NCBI GenBank assembly: GCA_015179045.1
Contig: WHUZ01000002.1
Span: forward strand, 186,001 to 250,000
DNA length: 64,000 bases
From: Kalaharituber pfeilii
Lineage: Eukaryota > Ascomycota > Pezizomycetes > Pezizales > Pezizaceae
Direction: 5' to 3'
Shown: positions 32,660-43,554 of the stretch, piece after piece
Layout of the letters: each line of letters opens with the position of its first letter
How positions within the stretch are numbered: the stretch's first letter is position 1
Position numbers and translations under genes: made by a program
The notes under the pieces: model-generated
Database searches by the model: none
Told to the model about the DNA's origin: nothing
The model's input: only the letters and a program-made list of their open reading frames with translations

Positions 32660-33686
32660 GTGGCTCAAGGGACAATGATGGGAAACACAGAAAAAGACAC
32701 GGCACGGAAACACTGAGACACGGAGATCACGGATCTGGTATTCACTGAGGTTTCCTTTTTTTTTTTACAGAAACGGAGCAGAAGGGCCTCTCAAAAAGTC
32801 CCCCAGAAGCACTAACTAATTACATGAGAATGTCATATGCAAACGAGGACCAGTGTTTGCTTCCTCCTCTTCGTTGTACCCATGCCGTTTGCTGTTTGCT
32901 CTATGCATGCCATTTCATGTATTCCTCCCACAGCTCTAAGCCATGTTCTCCAGCAGCTAATGGAATTTTTGAGAACTGTATGAGCGTGGGGCGCGCTACA
33001 CCTAACTCCACTACTCTGTGCACCGGGTTTTCTGCTGGGAGGTCGCTGGGCAATGGAGGAGTATCAGGTAGTTGAATGGAGAAGATTACTGAGCATGAGC
33101 GAAAATTGTTTGATTGTATAGCAAGTGCAGAAACCACTACCAGAAAGACATAACTGTAGAAAGGTAGAAGGTAATGGAAAACGAGTATGAGCACATGAAT
33201 AAACAGTGAATAGGGATGAGAAATGAAGATGAATATGAAAGATGAAGAAAGTAGAAAGAATGCCCTTCTTATAACCAGTTTGTGCAGCATCTCCATGCTG
33301 CTGGACTTACCCTCACCATGTGTATGTAACCCAGCATTGCCTATATCACCATACGATCCTCGTGACCTGCGACGTCTGAGCCCAGCGTCCGCACGGTAGT
33401 AGGAGCTTAGGCGCGCTGCCTACCACACTGTCCATTGGTTCGAAGTTTGGTCTTCTCATTTGGTCTTCTATACATTGGTCAATGTGGGTAATCACATCTC
33501 ACTGCTTCAAGCATAATAGTCAAATTGACTCCACCGAGTCTTTCGCCGATAGACTTGAGTAGTGAGGCCTCAAGACGGGTACTTTTGGCAAGCAGGTTGG
33601 TAGCCTGTATGCGGGGTTAACAGACAAAAAAAAATTTTGACAAAACAAAAAAAAAACACACACAAAAAAAAAAAGCCTGGTTGATG
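32660..33686. other. Intergenic; one doubtful minus-strand ORF
   Basis: An ORF at 33296-32901 (minus) has a very hydrophobic first half and a more protein-like second half (LPAENPVHRVVELG, AAGEHGLELWEEYM). It may be the exon of a small gene, but I saw no confirming splice sites and do not call it. A-rich runs occur at about 33620-33675. Confidence 0.35.
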
Positions 33687-33696
33687 GTATACTACG

Positions 33697-33698
<2 letters not shown>

Positions 33699-33734
<36 letters not shown>

Positions 33735-33767
33735 TTACTCGCGTGCCGCCCTAGGGGCTATGGCGAG
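33699..33767 (-). mobile_element. Family B micro-retroposon (39-nt body + T30)
   Basis: Perfect 12-bp target duplication gtatactacgtc (33687-33698, 33768-33779). Body is the canonical unit, read here in reverse (ATTACTCGCG, GCCGCCC, GGGCTATGGCGAG). Confidence 0.95.
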
Positions 33768-33960
33768 GTATACTACGTCCAATTCTTATCCGTTGATCAA
33801 TTTACCTCACAGAAAGCTCACAATCTTCATATGCCAACATGCTTAAGTTGAGCTCGTGCTTGATGCGAGCAAGCAATGATTCAACAGTATAGACTTATAA
33901 TCAACGCAGCCTTCCCCCAGGTAAATATAATATTCCAGAATCTTGTACTCATGCCACGGT

Positions 33961-34885
33961 TCACCTGATAAACCTGAGCCCCTTTCTAAATGTATAATTA
34001 TCCCAATCCTTATCCGTGAACCACTTCACTTCCCTGAATATGTCACACTTCTGCCTGTGGCCTCCCGCGCCGCTCTTGGCACTTTTCCAGTGAGCTGCTT
34101 GACACCTCTGCCGAAGCCAATAGCGTTTAAGTTAGTGCATCATGCACTAGATTTTGTCAGAACGTGAGAGGTCAACGCACCTTATCACAATATATGGATA
34201 CACGGCACTTCGCACAACGCTTCTCCTTCTCCAGGGGTTTCGCGCAGTTATCACACACTGGCTTGAAGTCAGGAAGCTTTTGTTCAATGATAGTGTCGTT
34301 TGCTGTAAGCAGCTCGTCAAGACTGTAAGGAATCACCTTTGACGGCAGCAAGCAACCCATCAGCGACATCTGGAACGTGAGAGAGACTATTAGAAGTTTG
34401 AAGATTCATTTAAGAACACCTACATTGAACGACTCCTTCTCCTCCACTCTAAACCCAGTTGTCCCATCCATAAAACTATGCAACTCCGGATACAACAACA
34501 CAAGCGTATATCCTTTTCTAAATATCGCCCCGTCCTCCTCAGCCCGCTCAGGATTCAAATCTGATGGCGTCACTGGATTGCACATCCTTAAGTTAAATCC
34601 AAACCCTCCTTCTCCCGCTTCCAGGTGAAATGCAACAGGCAAGGTGTGACCCTCCGCGTCCCTGGTCTCTAGTCGTAGTCTGAGAAATGTGCTCATGGAA
34701 GTGATTTCTCCAAGGTAGGCCCAGTGCTTTGTAGGACGGTACGAGTTCACACCAGGGGCGAGGGCGTAGAAATCCTCGTCGACGTCGTCTTCATGTGGTA
34801 TGGTTGAGGCTGTGGGAAAATGTTGACGGTCACGGAGAGATGTTATGGGGACGCTGGTAGAGCCAAGCGGGGCAAGGGATGACAT
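33961..34885 (-). CDS. MYND-type zinc finger protein, three exons
   Basis: Exons 34885-34424, 34369-34181 and 34107-33961 give 265 residues, with phase 0 at both joins. Introns are 34423-34370 (54 bp, GTAGGT..CCAG) and 34180-34108 (73 bp, GTGCGT..ACTAAC..GCAG). Residues 1-190 form an uncharacterised N-terminal domain (with LGEITSMSTFLRLRLETRD). A complete MYND finger follows at about 193-238: CDNC, CAKC, YCDKRCQ, AAHW and a last Cys in QKC, split by intron 2 exactly after YCDK. MYND fingers mediate protein-protein contacts. Many fungal genomes carry numerous small MYND proteins of unknown role, and none of the SET-domain signatures of SMYD enzymes is seen here. The agreement of finger and splice sites makes the model firm. 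Confidence 0.88.
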
Positions 34886-35815
34886 TGTGCCTGACGAGCG
34901 ATGTGAAGATGTGAACTAGTGGAGTGTGATTAAATAATTCAGTTGGAAAGCCAGGTTGCGCTCATTAGGCTCCTCGCTTTTCTGTGACGATAGCAGGTGG
35001 TAAAAGACGGAATTTGGAGAGGGGAAATAGTGCTCTCACTTGAAAGACGGTGCACCGGCTTGCTGTAGTAACTAGATTGCCGTTTGCACATGCGTTTTTC
35101 GTTGCCCAAATACCTGCTTGGAGGACCGAGGTTTGAAAATTTCTTGTCATTGAGTGGTACACCACCGCGGATGATCTTCCCGAATCCAGGCCCATTTTAT
35201 TGAATAAAGAAGCAAGAGCTGAATGTAGCACTGATGAGCAATTGGAGTAGGCGGTGTGCCAATCCAACCAATTAAGTGCGATTGATTGTGGTTGGTTCTT
35301 TCATACCATGCGCCGCATATGCATGATCCAGAACGACCGGTCAGGCCAACAAGGCCCCCAACGTGATAAGGAAAGGCACTACAGATACTTATTTCATTGT
35401 GACAGAATCACGGCGAATAAGAGTTTCCATGAAACTGATCCCAAGGCTGATGCGCATGCAGCTATCACCATTCGAAAATCAGCATAATGTTGTAACATAG
35501 ATGACTGCCTTTCGATGGACCGGAGCGGTGAGAACTGGCGGAACGAATGTACGACCAAATGCGAATGCGAGTACGTGGGTGTGAAACGAAGAGAAGAGAA
35601 GGTTGTTGATTGTATGCGCAACAGTACCGTATTCAATCACTTAAGAGGTAAAACACAAACGCGCGCTATATCGGTCGTGGCAAGCCTCTTAGCGCCAGTG
35701 CGCGTGTATTACGCAAGGCACGTGATGATCCCCGAATTACCGCGATGCTAACCTCAATACCACGGAGACTGATATTGTGAAGGATCTGAGTGCTGAAGTA
35801 GGAGACTGTTGGATT
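34886..35815. other. Intergenic, no supported gene
   Basis: Likely the promoter of the MYND gene at the left edge. Nothing else recognised. Confidence 0.5.
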
Positions 35816-36249
35816 TTAATAGTCCTGGATATTTCCACTATCAGTAATTGACAGTCGCCCATTAGGTATCATCATTAAAGAATTGAGTCCCATCTGTTGT
35901 ATTGTCTGGAAGGACCGTCATTTCTAAAATATTTGTTAGTATATATACTTGAATATGAAGTGTGAAACATACTTTTTTTTTTTTTTTTTTTTTTTTTTTA
36001 TTAATATCATTACTCATGTGCCACCCTGTCGACTATGGTGAGGATTTAGGTATGTGATACATACTTGACTAAAGTCGTAGACCGCTGTTGTTTAAAATTC
36101 TAACTATATGGAAGATTCTACTCATTTAAATACTCAAATAATCTGGTAAACGCTGGCTGGTTGGCCTGATTGTATCAGGCTGCCGGGCCGGTCCAGGCCA
36201 GTCCAGGCCTTCTGTTGGCCTGGCCTGGCCTGGCCTGTTGGATTCATTG
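35816..36249. mobile_element. Truncated copy of the CAATGAATCC hAT-like family
   Basis: Collinear with 50176-50201 plus 50851-51336 of the element at 49182-51336, and lacks the PIF-like insertion there (empty site TATCAGTAATTG at about 35839). It ends in GGCCTGG repeats and the terminal motif CCTGTTGGATTCATTG at 36249. A family-B unit is inserted at 35975. Confidence 0.75.
35975..36052 (-). mobile_element. Family B insertion with paralogous empty site
   Basis: Duplication tgtgaaacatactt (35961-35974) and tgtgatacatactt (36053-36066), 13 of 14 equal. The related element at about 50967-50982 has the uninterrupted sequence tgtgatacatacttg, confirming what was inserted. Confidence 0.92.
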
Positions 36250-36422
36250 AATTGTCATCACTTGGTTATTTCTTTTCCTTCTTCGCCTTTGTTATTCCTT
36301 TTACTTCCTCATGTACTTAATCTCACCATAGCCCAAAGTGTAGTATACGAGTAATGATATACGGGGTCACCGGGTGGAAGACGCAAAAAATGCGAAAAAT
36401 GCAATGCGCATGTGTCGCAGTC

Positions 36423-38054
36423 TTTTTTTTTTTTTTTTTTTTTTAAAATCACATAACCCCGCTTGTAGCACGTGGCCATGGCAGGGTCCCTGGGCAAGCC
36501 CTCGAAGCCCGGAGACAGGCTTAACAAACAAAGAAATTTCTATCTACTTCTACCACCTGATTCCAGAAACCTCCGGACGGACCTCCCGGTTTCTGCCTCA
36601 GGGAGGCTCCACTATATATCTCCCCTCCCCCCCCCTCCCCTCTTCTCCACACTTTCGCACCCCGGCAAGCAAACTTCCCCGACAGCAAACCGCACGGCGC
36701 CCTAGAACCTGATCCCGGAGAAGAACCTTTCCAACTCATCCCACTCCTCCCCATTCTCTGCTGTCCTTTTCCAGTTCTTCTCCATATCCCCCCATTCTCT
36801 AAAGCCTTCTGGGCGAAACCTCTGCTGACTGCACTGGAAGGCTAGGTGCGCCCCCGTCTGGGCCTCCCCGCAGCTGCACTTCTCCGATTCTGCCACTCCC
36901 ATCCTCTTTAACCACACCCTGCATCTTCCTCTCTCCAGTCGCAATGCTGTGAAGTTGGACACCGCTGTCCTATTCCACTCCATTACTTTCCCCCTCCCGA
37001 AACCTTCCACCTCCCTCCTCTCCTTCCTCCACGCCTTAATCCTCTGGCGCACCCCGCTCCCGGTGGCCACCTCTTTCCCTTCCACCGCCGTCCCCTTCTT
37101 TGCCCACTCATCAGCCTTCTCATTCCCTGCAATTCCGATATGAGCCTTGACCCACATCAGTTTCGCGTCCCCTCCCTTCTTCTTTCTCCTCGCCACGGCA
37201 TCCACCACTCTCCTCACATCCTCGGTTTTTCCCTTTCCCTCCCTGCCTGCCTTCTGGATCGCCATGATGGCAGCCTCAGAGTCTAAACAGATCAGTACAG
37301 GGACCTCCTCCTCTACACTCTCCAGCGCCTTTCTCACTCCCCTCACCTCCCCATCGAAAACCGTCGCCGTTCTCCCCACCACCTCCGCCACCGCTGCCGA
37401 CCTCCCCCACACTCCTGCTCCCACCTTGCTGTCCTCGATCTTGCTGCCGTCGGAGAAAAGGACCGCCCTTTCTCTTCCAGCTTCCCCGATCGCGACTTCC
37501 CACTCCCCCCTCGTCTCCACTTCTCCTTTCCGCCTCTCCACCACTTCCACCTGCCCCTTCTCACACTTCCCCCCCCACGAGATCTCCTCCCCCTCTTCTG
37601 AGAACCTAGACCACTGGCTCTGCCAGCGGTCCAACACCGCCTCATACCCGTCTTCTCTCCCCAGTGCCCACTGCACCCCCCAGTCCTTCCAGCCCCTCGC
37701 TTCCTCTTCCCTCTCCTCATTCCCCGGCCTGAAGTCCGTCGTGCATAGCTCCGCTAGCTCCGACGGTGCTTCCACTTCCCGGACGATCGCCCTCGCCTGC
37801 GCCCCGTCCAGGACCGCCTCCACGTCCTCCACCCCACACACCGCACTCACCCCTCCTACCCCCGCTCCTCTCCCTCCTCCAGCCGCCTTCTTCAACACCT
37901 GCAGCTGGACTCTCTCCATCTCCTTCCTCCATTCCTTCTGTCCCCTCCACCCGATCTCGCTTCCCCACATTGCAACCGCCCTCACCATTCCCGTGTAGGC
38001 TTGCCTCCAGCTGCGTGGAGACATCCCCCAGTTCCGGTTGCCCAGTCGACACAA
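36423..38054 (-). mobile_element. 5'-truncated Tad-like LINE
   Basis: Read on the minus strand: the end of the RT region, RNase H, a C-terminal zinc motif, a 3' UTR and a tail of 22 A. The 3' UTR defines family A and matches the tails at 1, 13187, 26588 and 41746. The 5' break at about 38054 falls inside a dispersed repeat also seen at 2618-2770. A short cagtc is shared at both borders, too little to be sure of a target duplication. Confidence 0.9.
36702..38054 (-). pseudogene. LINE RT C-terminus and RNase H (open but 5'-truncated)
   Basis: 450 codons without a stop. The first ~90 residues are the RT thumb-like tail typical of Tad/I-clade elements (SWRQAYTGMVRAVAMWGSEI). RNase H follows with its acidic residues visible: D in LFSDGSKIED, E in DGEVRGVRKAL, D in LICLDSEAA, and a late AGNEKADEWAKKG. 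A C-terminal zinc-like motif, CSCGEAQTGAHLAFQC, closes the protein about 70 codons before the TAG. The RT catalytic domain and ORF1 are absent, so the copy cannot move alone. The intact frame and long A-tail suggest recent insertion. The first Met at 38054 is accidental. Confidence 0.9.
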
Positions 38055-39660
38055 TAGCTATATGAGCTACGTAGAAGACTAGCGAGCATCACTAGTCAAG
38101 TGTCTTTTGGCCTGGCGGGGGTAATTCTCTGCGTTTACCACCTCCGTTACAGAGTAGAGATAATGGAGAAGCTGAGTTTTGTTATTATTTTACGTCCCCG
38201 ACGGTGCCTGGCTATTGCACTTTTTCCGGGACTATACGCGGCATAAGCTTTACAGAGGAAACGGGGTTTCCCCCTTAGTCACAAAACTTGCTATACTTAC
38301 TTAGCATAAGCAACAGAGGATATATTGAGATGCAAAGACCTCAGGTAATCTCATTCATATATGGTGACTCAAAAGTATATAGAATATGGTTGCATATCTT
38401 CCAGTATATGTCACCCCCTATGTGCTACAAACTGGGAAAAGAAAGTGTGGAAAATAATTTACTATGTCCTCTCATGCTCTGGCTTTAATTTGAGCCCACT
38501 TGAGTGTCATTTGCATTCACAGCAGCTCTGTATGTAGGTTTATGGATTTGATCAGTTTCCCGGTGATGATCGGTTTCTAGGTGAAGCACTCTAAATGCTT
38601 TCACGGTAAATGGTGTGAATTTGTCGAAGTTTTTTTTTTATATCGTTACTCGCATGCCGCCCTAAGGGCAATGGCAAGTAAAGTAAAGAGAAAAAAGTGC
38701 AGAGGAGTAGTAAGAGGATGACTTAGAGAGAGAAAATCGGTAATTTTCTTTTCTCTATTTTTTTTTGCATTCTTTTCAGCTTTTTTGAGCGCTTTCGATG
38801 CAATGATTCTCTCTATATAGGTACTTCTTGTAAGAATGCAACTTCTTCACCCCCGGTCAATGAGCTAAACCTCACAGGGGCAAAAATTCAACCTTCCTCG
38901 TAGGGCTAAAATTCAAGATGCTAAACAGAAACGGATGTCGAAGGGGCGTCAGAGGGGATAAAAGGGTTTGTATTCCACTGGAGGGTGTAGATAGTAGATG
39001 TAGAAAGCAGAGCTCCCAAGATAACCGAGCGAGCGAAATAACTCTCTTCTCTCCACAAACTTTTAGACTTCTTATTGATAAGCTTATTCTTACTTCATAG
39101 CCTCGTCCCTGTGGTTCTCGCTCAAAATAATTCATTGCTTACTAACCAAGCTACTAGTGTTTCACGTGCCCCAGGACTAAAGCCCGCCTGGGGACGAGGC
39201 TATATTCTTACAGGCTTAGTGCGACGACCAGTTCCTTGCGTTGAGCCTTCGTTCAATATAAGAATTGACTAAGCAGAAAACATAATATTTCTCATATCAA
39301 ATATATTCTGATGTTGGATATGCTAGTATCGAGAATGTACTGTACTTGTCCAACCGACACCAGCATGCAATGCTGCCGACCTACTTACCTTTTGGTGCAA
39401 CCGATCTAGTCAAAGGATATTAGATCGGTTAGTTGCCATCCACGACATTTATATTTGTACGTATGCAAAGGGAAAGTTCTCGAAATTGTTCAGTTTCATC
39501 GAGATCTATATACACATCACATGTTGCAAGCCCAGATTACGCCGTGTGCAATATGACCCAATCTCCACATACCATAATAATTGAGCTCCCTGGATTCCAA
39601 AACCATTATAATTCTTCACAATGAAAAGGCTTCATGACCACGCTTGAATATCATCCCTTA
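38055..39660. other. Intergenic with repeat fragments
   Basis: 38055-38125 is a copy of the dispersed repeat at 2698-2770. About 38425-38500 resembles 22650-22720. A family-B unit sits at 38631. No gene. Confidence 0.5.
38631..38679 (-). mobile_element. Family B micro-retroposon
   Basis: T10 then ATATCGTTACTCGCATGCCGC and CCCTAAGGGCAATGGCAAGT, a full unit with the usual boundary. The flanks give only a few matching bases (aagt), so the duplication is uncertain. Confidence 0.75.
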
Positions 39661-39675
39661 CGCGCACCTTTAGAC

Positions 39676-39702
39676 TGTAGAGCGGCACACTAGTAATGAT
39701 AT

Positions 39703-39744
<42 letters not shown>
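39676..39744 (+). mobile_element. Family B insertion with (CA)n and A32 tail
   Basis: Body AGCGGCACACTAGTAATGATATA followed by a short CA run and poly(A) to 39744. The A-tail ends two bases before the stop codon of the minus-strand ORF at 39747. The duplication is not clear. Confidence 0.7.
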
Positions 39745-39746
<2 letters not shown>

Positions 39747-39747
<1 letters not shown>

Positions 39748-40946
39748 TAAGACCCTGGTAAGCTTCTGTGAGCCTCGGGTGCCACTCCAAACCTAAGAGG
39801 ATAATGAAACCACGAAATGCATTCCAGCTGACAGCTCCTGCATCGCCACCATACATTCTCCTCTCCACTAAACCTTTTCCCACACCAGGAGCAGCATGCG
39901 TTCGACTGAGCCTCGATCCCAGCACCGCTGAAAGCTGCACCAGCAAAGTCTCCACTCATTCTTTTATGCACCATCAGAAGCTGCTCTTTACACAAACGAC
40001 ACACATCAACGTTGATATCTTGGCCCTTGCACTCAAATCTCCGAGGATATGCCGCTCGCTCAGCTGGTCCCAGGGCCTGCGGCGAGGCGCACAATGGGAT
40101 ATAGCACGAACATACTTGGGGCAACCAGTAACTGGTGTAGTAGTGAGATTCCCGCCGCTGCTTAGATGGTGGCTCGATGGAGCAAACGGTTTGTCTGAAA
40201 CAGCGCCCGCAGAGCGGTGCACAGTTGCAGCGCTGTTTACCGATTACGTGTTGTAGCGAACAGTCCTACGAGTAGTTAAGTATGAATTTCAGTTGGTGTA
40301 GGACATTAAGTAACGCCAGTGCATACTCTCAGCACCCACATATCGCGGGAAAGTAGCTACTCACCTGGCAAATCTTTCCCTTACAGTTCCAACACTTGCC
40401 TACTGTGCGTGCTGCTCCTTCTTGCACTTCTTCAGCGTCCATGTGCGAGTTCCTCTTCAGATTCGTGCAGGTCAGCTGTACCATCATCTGGGCGTTGAGT
40501 GAGCCTAGAACGGCATTCTTCAGCCCTTGCGATACTAGCATTAAGCTTTTCATATCCGAATAGTGACACTCCAAAGCTATTGCTCTTGCGATCTCATAGC
40601 TACCAAGAAGTTGTATAAGGTATGTTTCGCCCGAGCGGCTGGGCGGTATTCCATCACATGCTGATGGCTCGTAAGGTTTGCCGTCCTTGGTCTGGGGTTC
40701 TTTGGCATTGGGTGAATGTGTGGGAAATCCATGGAGCTCAATGGGCTGTTGAAGATCGGTGCCGATGCCCGGAAGACCTCTTGCGCTATCGAGTGTGCTG
40801 CCTTTTTCGTGTGTCGATAATGCCCTTGCAGGCGCACCGGCCTGTAAGCGCTCAGATTCTAATTTTTCCCACTCAGTGAATTCCTTTTTCCACTGAGTGC
40901 GTTGCCAGAGACGTTTCCTGTAGATGAGATGCCTCAGAATGGGTTG
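39747..40946 (-). CDS. Cys-rich F-box-like protein (3' part of gene)
   Basis: Two exons, 40946-40365 and 40265-39747, with phase kept across a 99-bp intron (GTGAGT..GTAG). The right border at 40946 is an acceptor (CTAATGTTACAG), so there is at least one earlier exon. The ATG at 40955 lies inside that intron. The first exon has LLGSYEIARAIALECHYSDMK followed by LVSQGLKNAVLGS, an F-box-like helical pattern, and ends in CWNCKGKIC. The second is cysteine-rich, with repeated CxxC pairs (CGRCF, CRLC, CSWC, CRSC) spaced for zinc binding. Such F-box plus zinc-ribbon-like proteins are common and uncharacterised in ascomycetes. The family-B insertion at 39676-39744 abuts the stop. Whether the membrane ORF at 41101-41730 belongs to this gene is open. 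Confidence 0.55.
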
Positions 40947-41100
40947 CTGTAACATTAGAAAGAAGAAAATAAACGCGGGAATTGCATAATGAACAGCCCT
41001 AGAACAGGTCCGTCAGCTCTGGATGCATTGCTTTATACAGCGACACTCTTCTACTTTTTCCTCGGTCTGCGCATATACCCAAATCGGCAAAATTGGGGGT

Positions 41101-41730
41101 CAGACGCACGCCATTATGACCTGCAACCACCACACTGCAACAAACCAGCGGCATAATGTGTTTTGCCTAGCTACCGAGACAGCATTGATATCCTTGCCAT
41201 CCATTGCCGCTTTCAGCACAGCAAAATAACTTAGTTTTTCACTTGATGGTACGTTACATTTTCCGTCTGGTAGCGGTAGATATGGTGCCATTATAGCAGC
41301 TGTCGAAGTCAATGCACCAGCGAGGCCCAGATCGAGAAGCATCATAGTAACGAGCGAACCAATGTTTCCGAAGCATTGCTCAATAATAAGGTGCCGAAGG
41401 CATGTAAGTTCTGCGAGTTCATAAAAGGCACCGACCCAGTGCTTTTCGAGTGATCCCAGTTTGCAAATGTCAGCCTCCGATTGCAAGACAGAGCTTAACA
41501 TCACGATTGTGTTCACTTGGAATTGAAGTCATGCCAGTCTGAGCACTCACCACTATATTCCCTAAAAGAAGTCCTTTTTTCACGGCAGCTGGAATATTCA
41601 AGTCGGGATGTTTTTCAAGGGTTGAGTCGTACTTTTCTAGGGTGATGACCAAGAAAATCATAACTGCGACGCTCAAGCTTGCTATGCGCGCGGTGAAGGC
41701 CCACAAGACTAGTGTTCCATGTGTTGGCAT
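41101..41730 (-). CDS. Membrane-spanning ORF, possibly 5' part of the same gene
   Basis: ATG 41730 opens MPTHGTLVLWAFTARI, with a first hydrophobic segment (IASLSVAVMIFLVITL) and a short soluble loop. Around 41540 a GTGAGT occurs, and the frame must change before a second stretch (41516-41101) with further hydrophobic segments (GSLVTMMLLDLGLAGALTS and WFVAVWWLQVIMACV). An intron near 41490-41560 is likely, but I could not find a junction that keeps phase. The protein is not recognised. It sits immediately upstream of, and in the same direction as, the F-box-like exons, so a single fused gene is possible. A LINE tail starts 15 bp upstream of this ATG. Confidence 0.45.
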
Positions 41731-41745
41731 GCTTGCCGCTTTCGG

Positions 41746-41963
41746 GCTGCGAAGGGGTCCGAGGCTACTGCGAAGGTGTGGAGGAAGGAGAGTGGAGAGA
41801 TATAGGGGAGCCTCCCTGATGCACAAACCAGAAGAACCGTCCGGAGGTCTCTGGAATCAGGGTTTAGAAGGGGGTGGAACGGGAACGTGTATATATATAG
41901 AACTTTCTTTGTTAAGCCTGTCTCCAAGCTTTGAGGGCTTGCCCAGGCTGCAAGCGGGGTTAC

Positions 41964-41994
<31 letters not shown>
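41746..41994 (+). mobile_element. LINE 3' tail insertion at a start codon
   Basis: 249 bp: 225 bp of LINE 3' UTR plus A24. Target duplication gcttgccgctttcgg (41731-41745) and gcttgtcgctttagg (41995-42009), 13 of 15 equal. The left copy of the duplication touches the ATG (41730) of the minus-strand ORF. Confidence 0.93.
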
Positions 41995-42009
41995 GCTTGT
42001 CGCTTTAGG

Positions 42010-42970
42010 AAAGATCGCAGATGGGTGGTAGATATATGACCGTGTTGTTGTTATTCAAGCTTTGGAGCTTCGGTCATCCAATGTAGTCTAGTAAATCCGA
42101 CGGAGAAACAAGCGTTTGTGTTGTAGTTTGACGTAGAGTCCATAAAATATGCTCCAGAAGTACGCCGGACCCTGTCAACCACCTCTGGAAATGAATTTGG
42201 TAGTCACCTGCAACGAGGCTGCTGAACGGTAAATGCCGTGACTGGATGGTTTATCCAAAGGCGCATATTTTGACAGTTCCGTCCACAAGTTGCCTTCTGC
42301 CGCACAAAGAAGCCCTCAGCCGTCAAGCAGTGTGAGCCTTCGCATCAATCTAGGTATTGGTAAATTCTGAACGCAAACTGGAGAAATAACGTTACACAAT
42401 AAGCACGAATCCAGTCGCAAATGTTATCAGCTGCGACAACGTTAACGTCATAACGTTATGGGTTGCAAAGTGCGGCTGTGGTATTGACCCCTCACTTCCA
42501 GACGAATACCAAAACCCTGCAGGACTTGGCATGTCTGTCGAATCGTCAGCTATTTATATACTATCCCATATGTGGGTGAAACCTCGCCTAAGTTAAGGAT
42601 GGAACACAACGAATCTTGCGCTGCCATTGGCCGGAGCCCTCCAGATATCCATGCACTCGATCAATCGTTGTCCATGAAATTCTGGGTAGAGTGATTACAG
42701 AATCAATTAGTATGGAAGTAGGCTAGGTTTCATCCATCCATAGGATATGCATATTTAATCTATGCTGCCCGGCAATGCTGAACTATATATATAATTAATA
42801 CCCTCAATCATGATTAATATCTGTCACAGCCCCGACAACCCCTGCAAACTATATGCAATACGCCAGTTATAGTTGAATACTTGACGTGAGGATGTACTAG
42901 TAGTATAGACCCAGCGCCTTCATAGGTCTTGACATCTCTCCATATACATTCCAAATGAAACCACAACTAC
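42010..42970. other. Intergenic, no supported gene
   Basis: Nothing recognised. Confidence 0.5.
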
Positions 42971-43554
42971 TTAGACTACAAAGCAACCTCCAGCTGAGCT
43001 GATCCACTGATAATTCGCGATCTGGAGCCCAATCTGAGTGGAGAAAAATTTTACTCGGCCTTTTCCTTCGCCGCTGTGCACTACCCACACCCATTCCTCC
43101 CCCCTTTGCAAAGCCTCTTGATCATATTCTAAGTTCCAGTTCATTTCACGCTCTTTGCGGAGGCTGTGCAAATTCCAAGGGAGCTTATCATGCTCCATGC
43201 CCCTGAGAAACGATACTATTTTAGAACACTACTATAGCAGAATATGTAGGGCGTAAATATTGAGTACTTGTACAAGGTTTACCTCACGATATGTTGGTAA
43301 CATCCATGGGAAACCAGCCATTGATCACAAAATTCGTCTGCTTGCGTATTCCCATCCCCGAGAGCGTCTATTGACTTCCAGTAAAAAAGGCAATATATTC
43401 CTGTGCAGTCAGATACCATAGGAGGATTCCATCGAATAGGGTAAGATAGATTAGAATTCCCACTTTCTTCACATAGAGCCCACTCTAGCATTGCTTGGTT
43501 GGACTGGGCCGGGTCGCTGCGGAGCTCATGATGCATACCATGGGCAACCGTCAT
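42971..43554 (-). CDS. Hypothetical small protein, two exons
   Basis: Exons 43554-43283 and 43202-42971 joined over an 80-bp intron (GTAAAC..TCAG), with the split codon kept, give about 167 residues. The reading contains many Trp and acidic/basic residues (WNLEYDQEALQRGEEWVWVV) and reads like a folded protein. No domain, signal peptide or membrane segment is recognised. Earlier exons may exist: another minus-strand frame at 43929-43579 lies just upstream but shows no clear link. Confidence rests on the splice signals and composition only. Confidence 0.4.

Noticed and set aside
37147..37998. Plus-strand ORF of 283 codons opposite the LINE
   Set aside because: Ser/Thr/Pro-rich shadow of the RNase H frame; the minus strand carries the recognisable catalytic residues.
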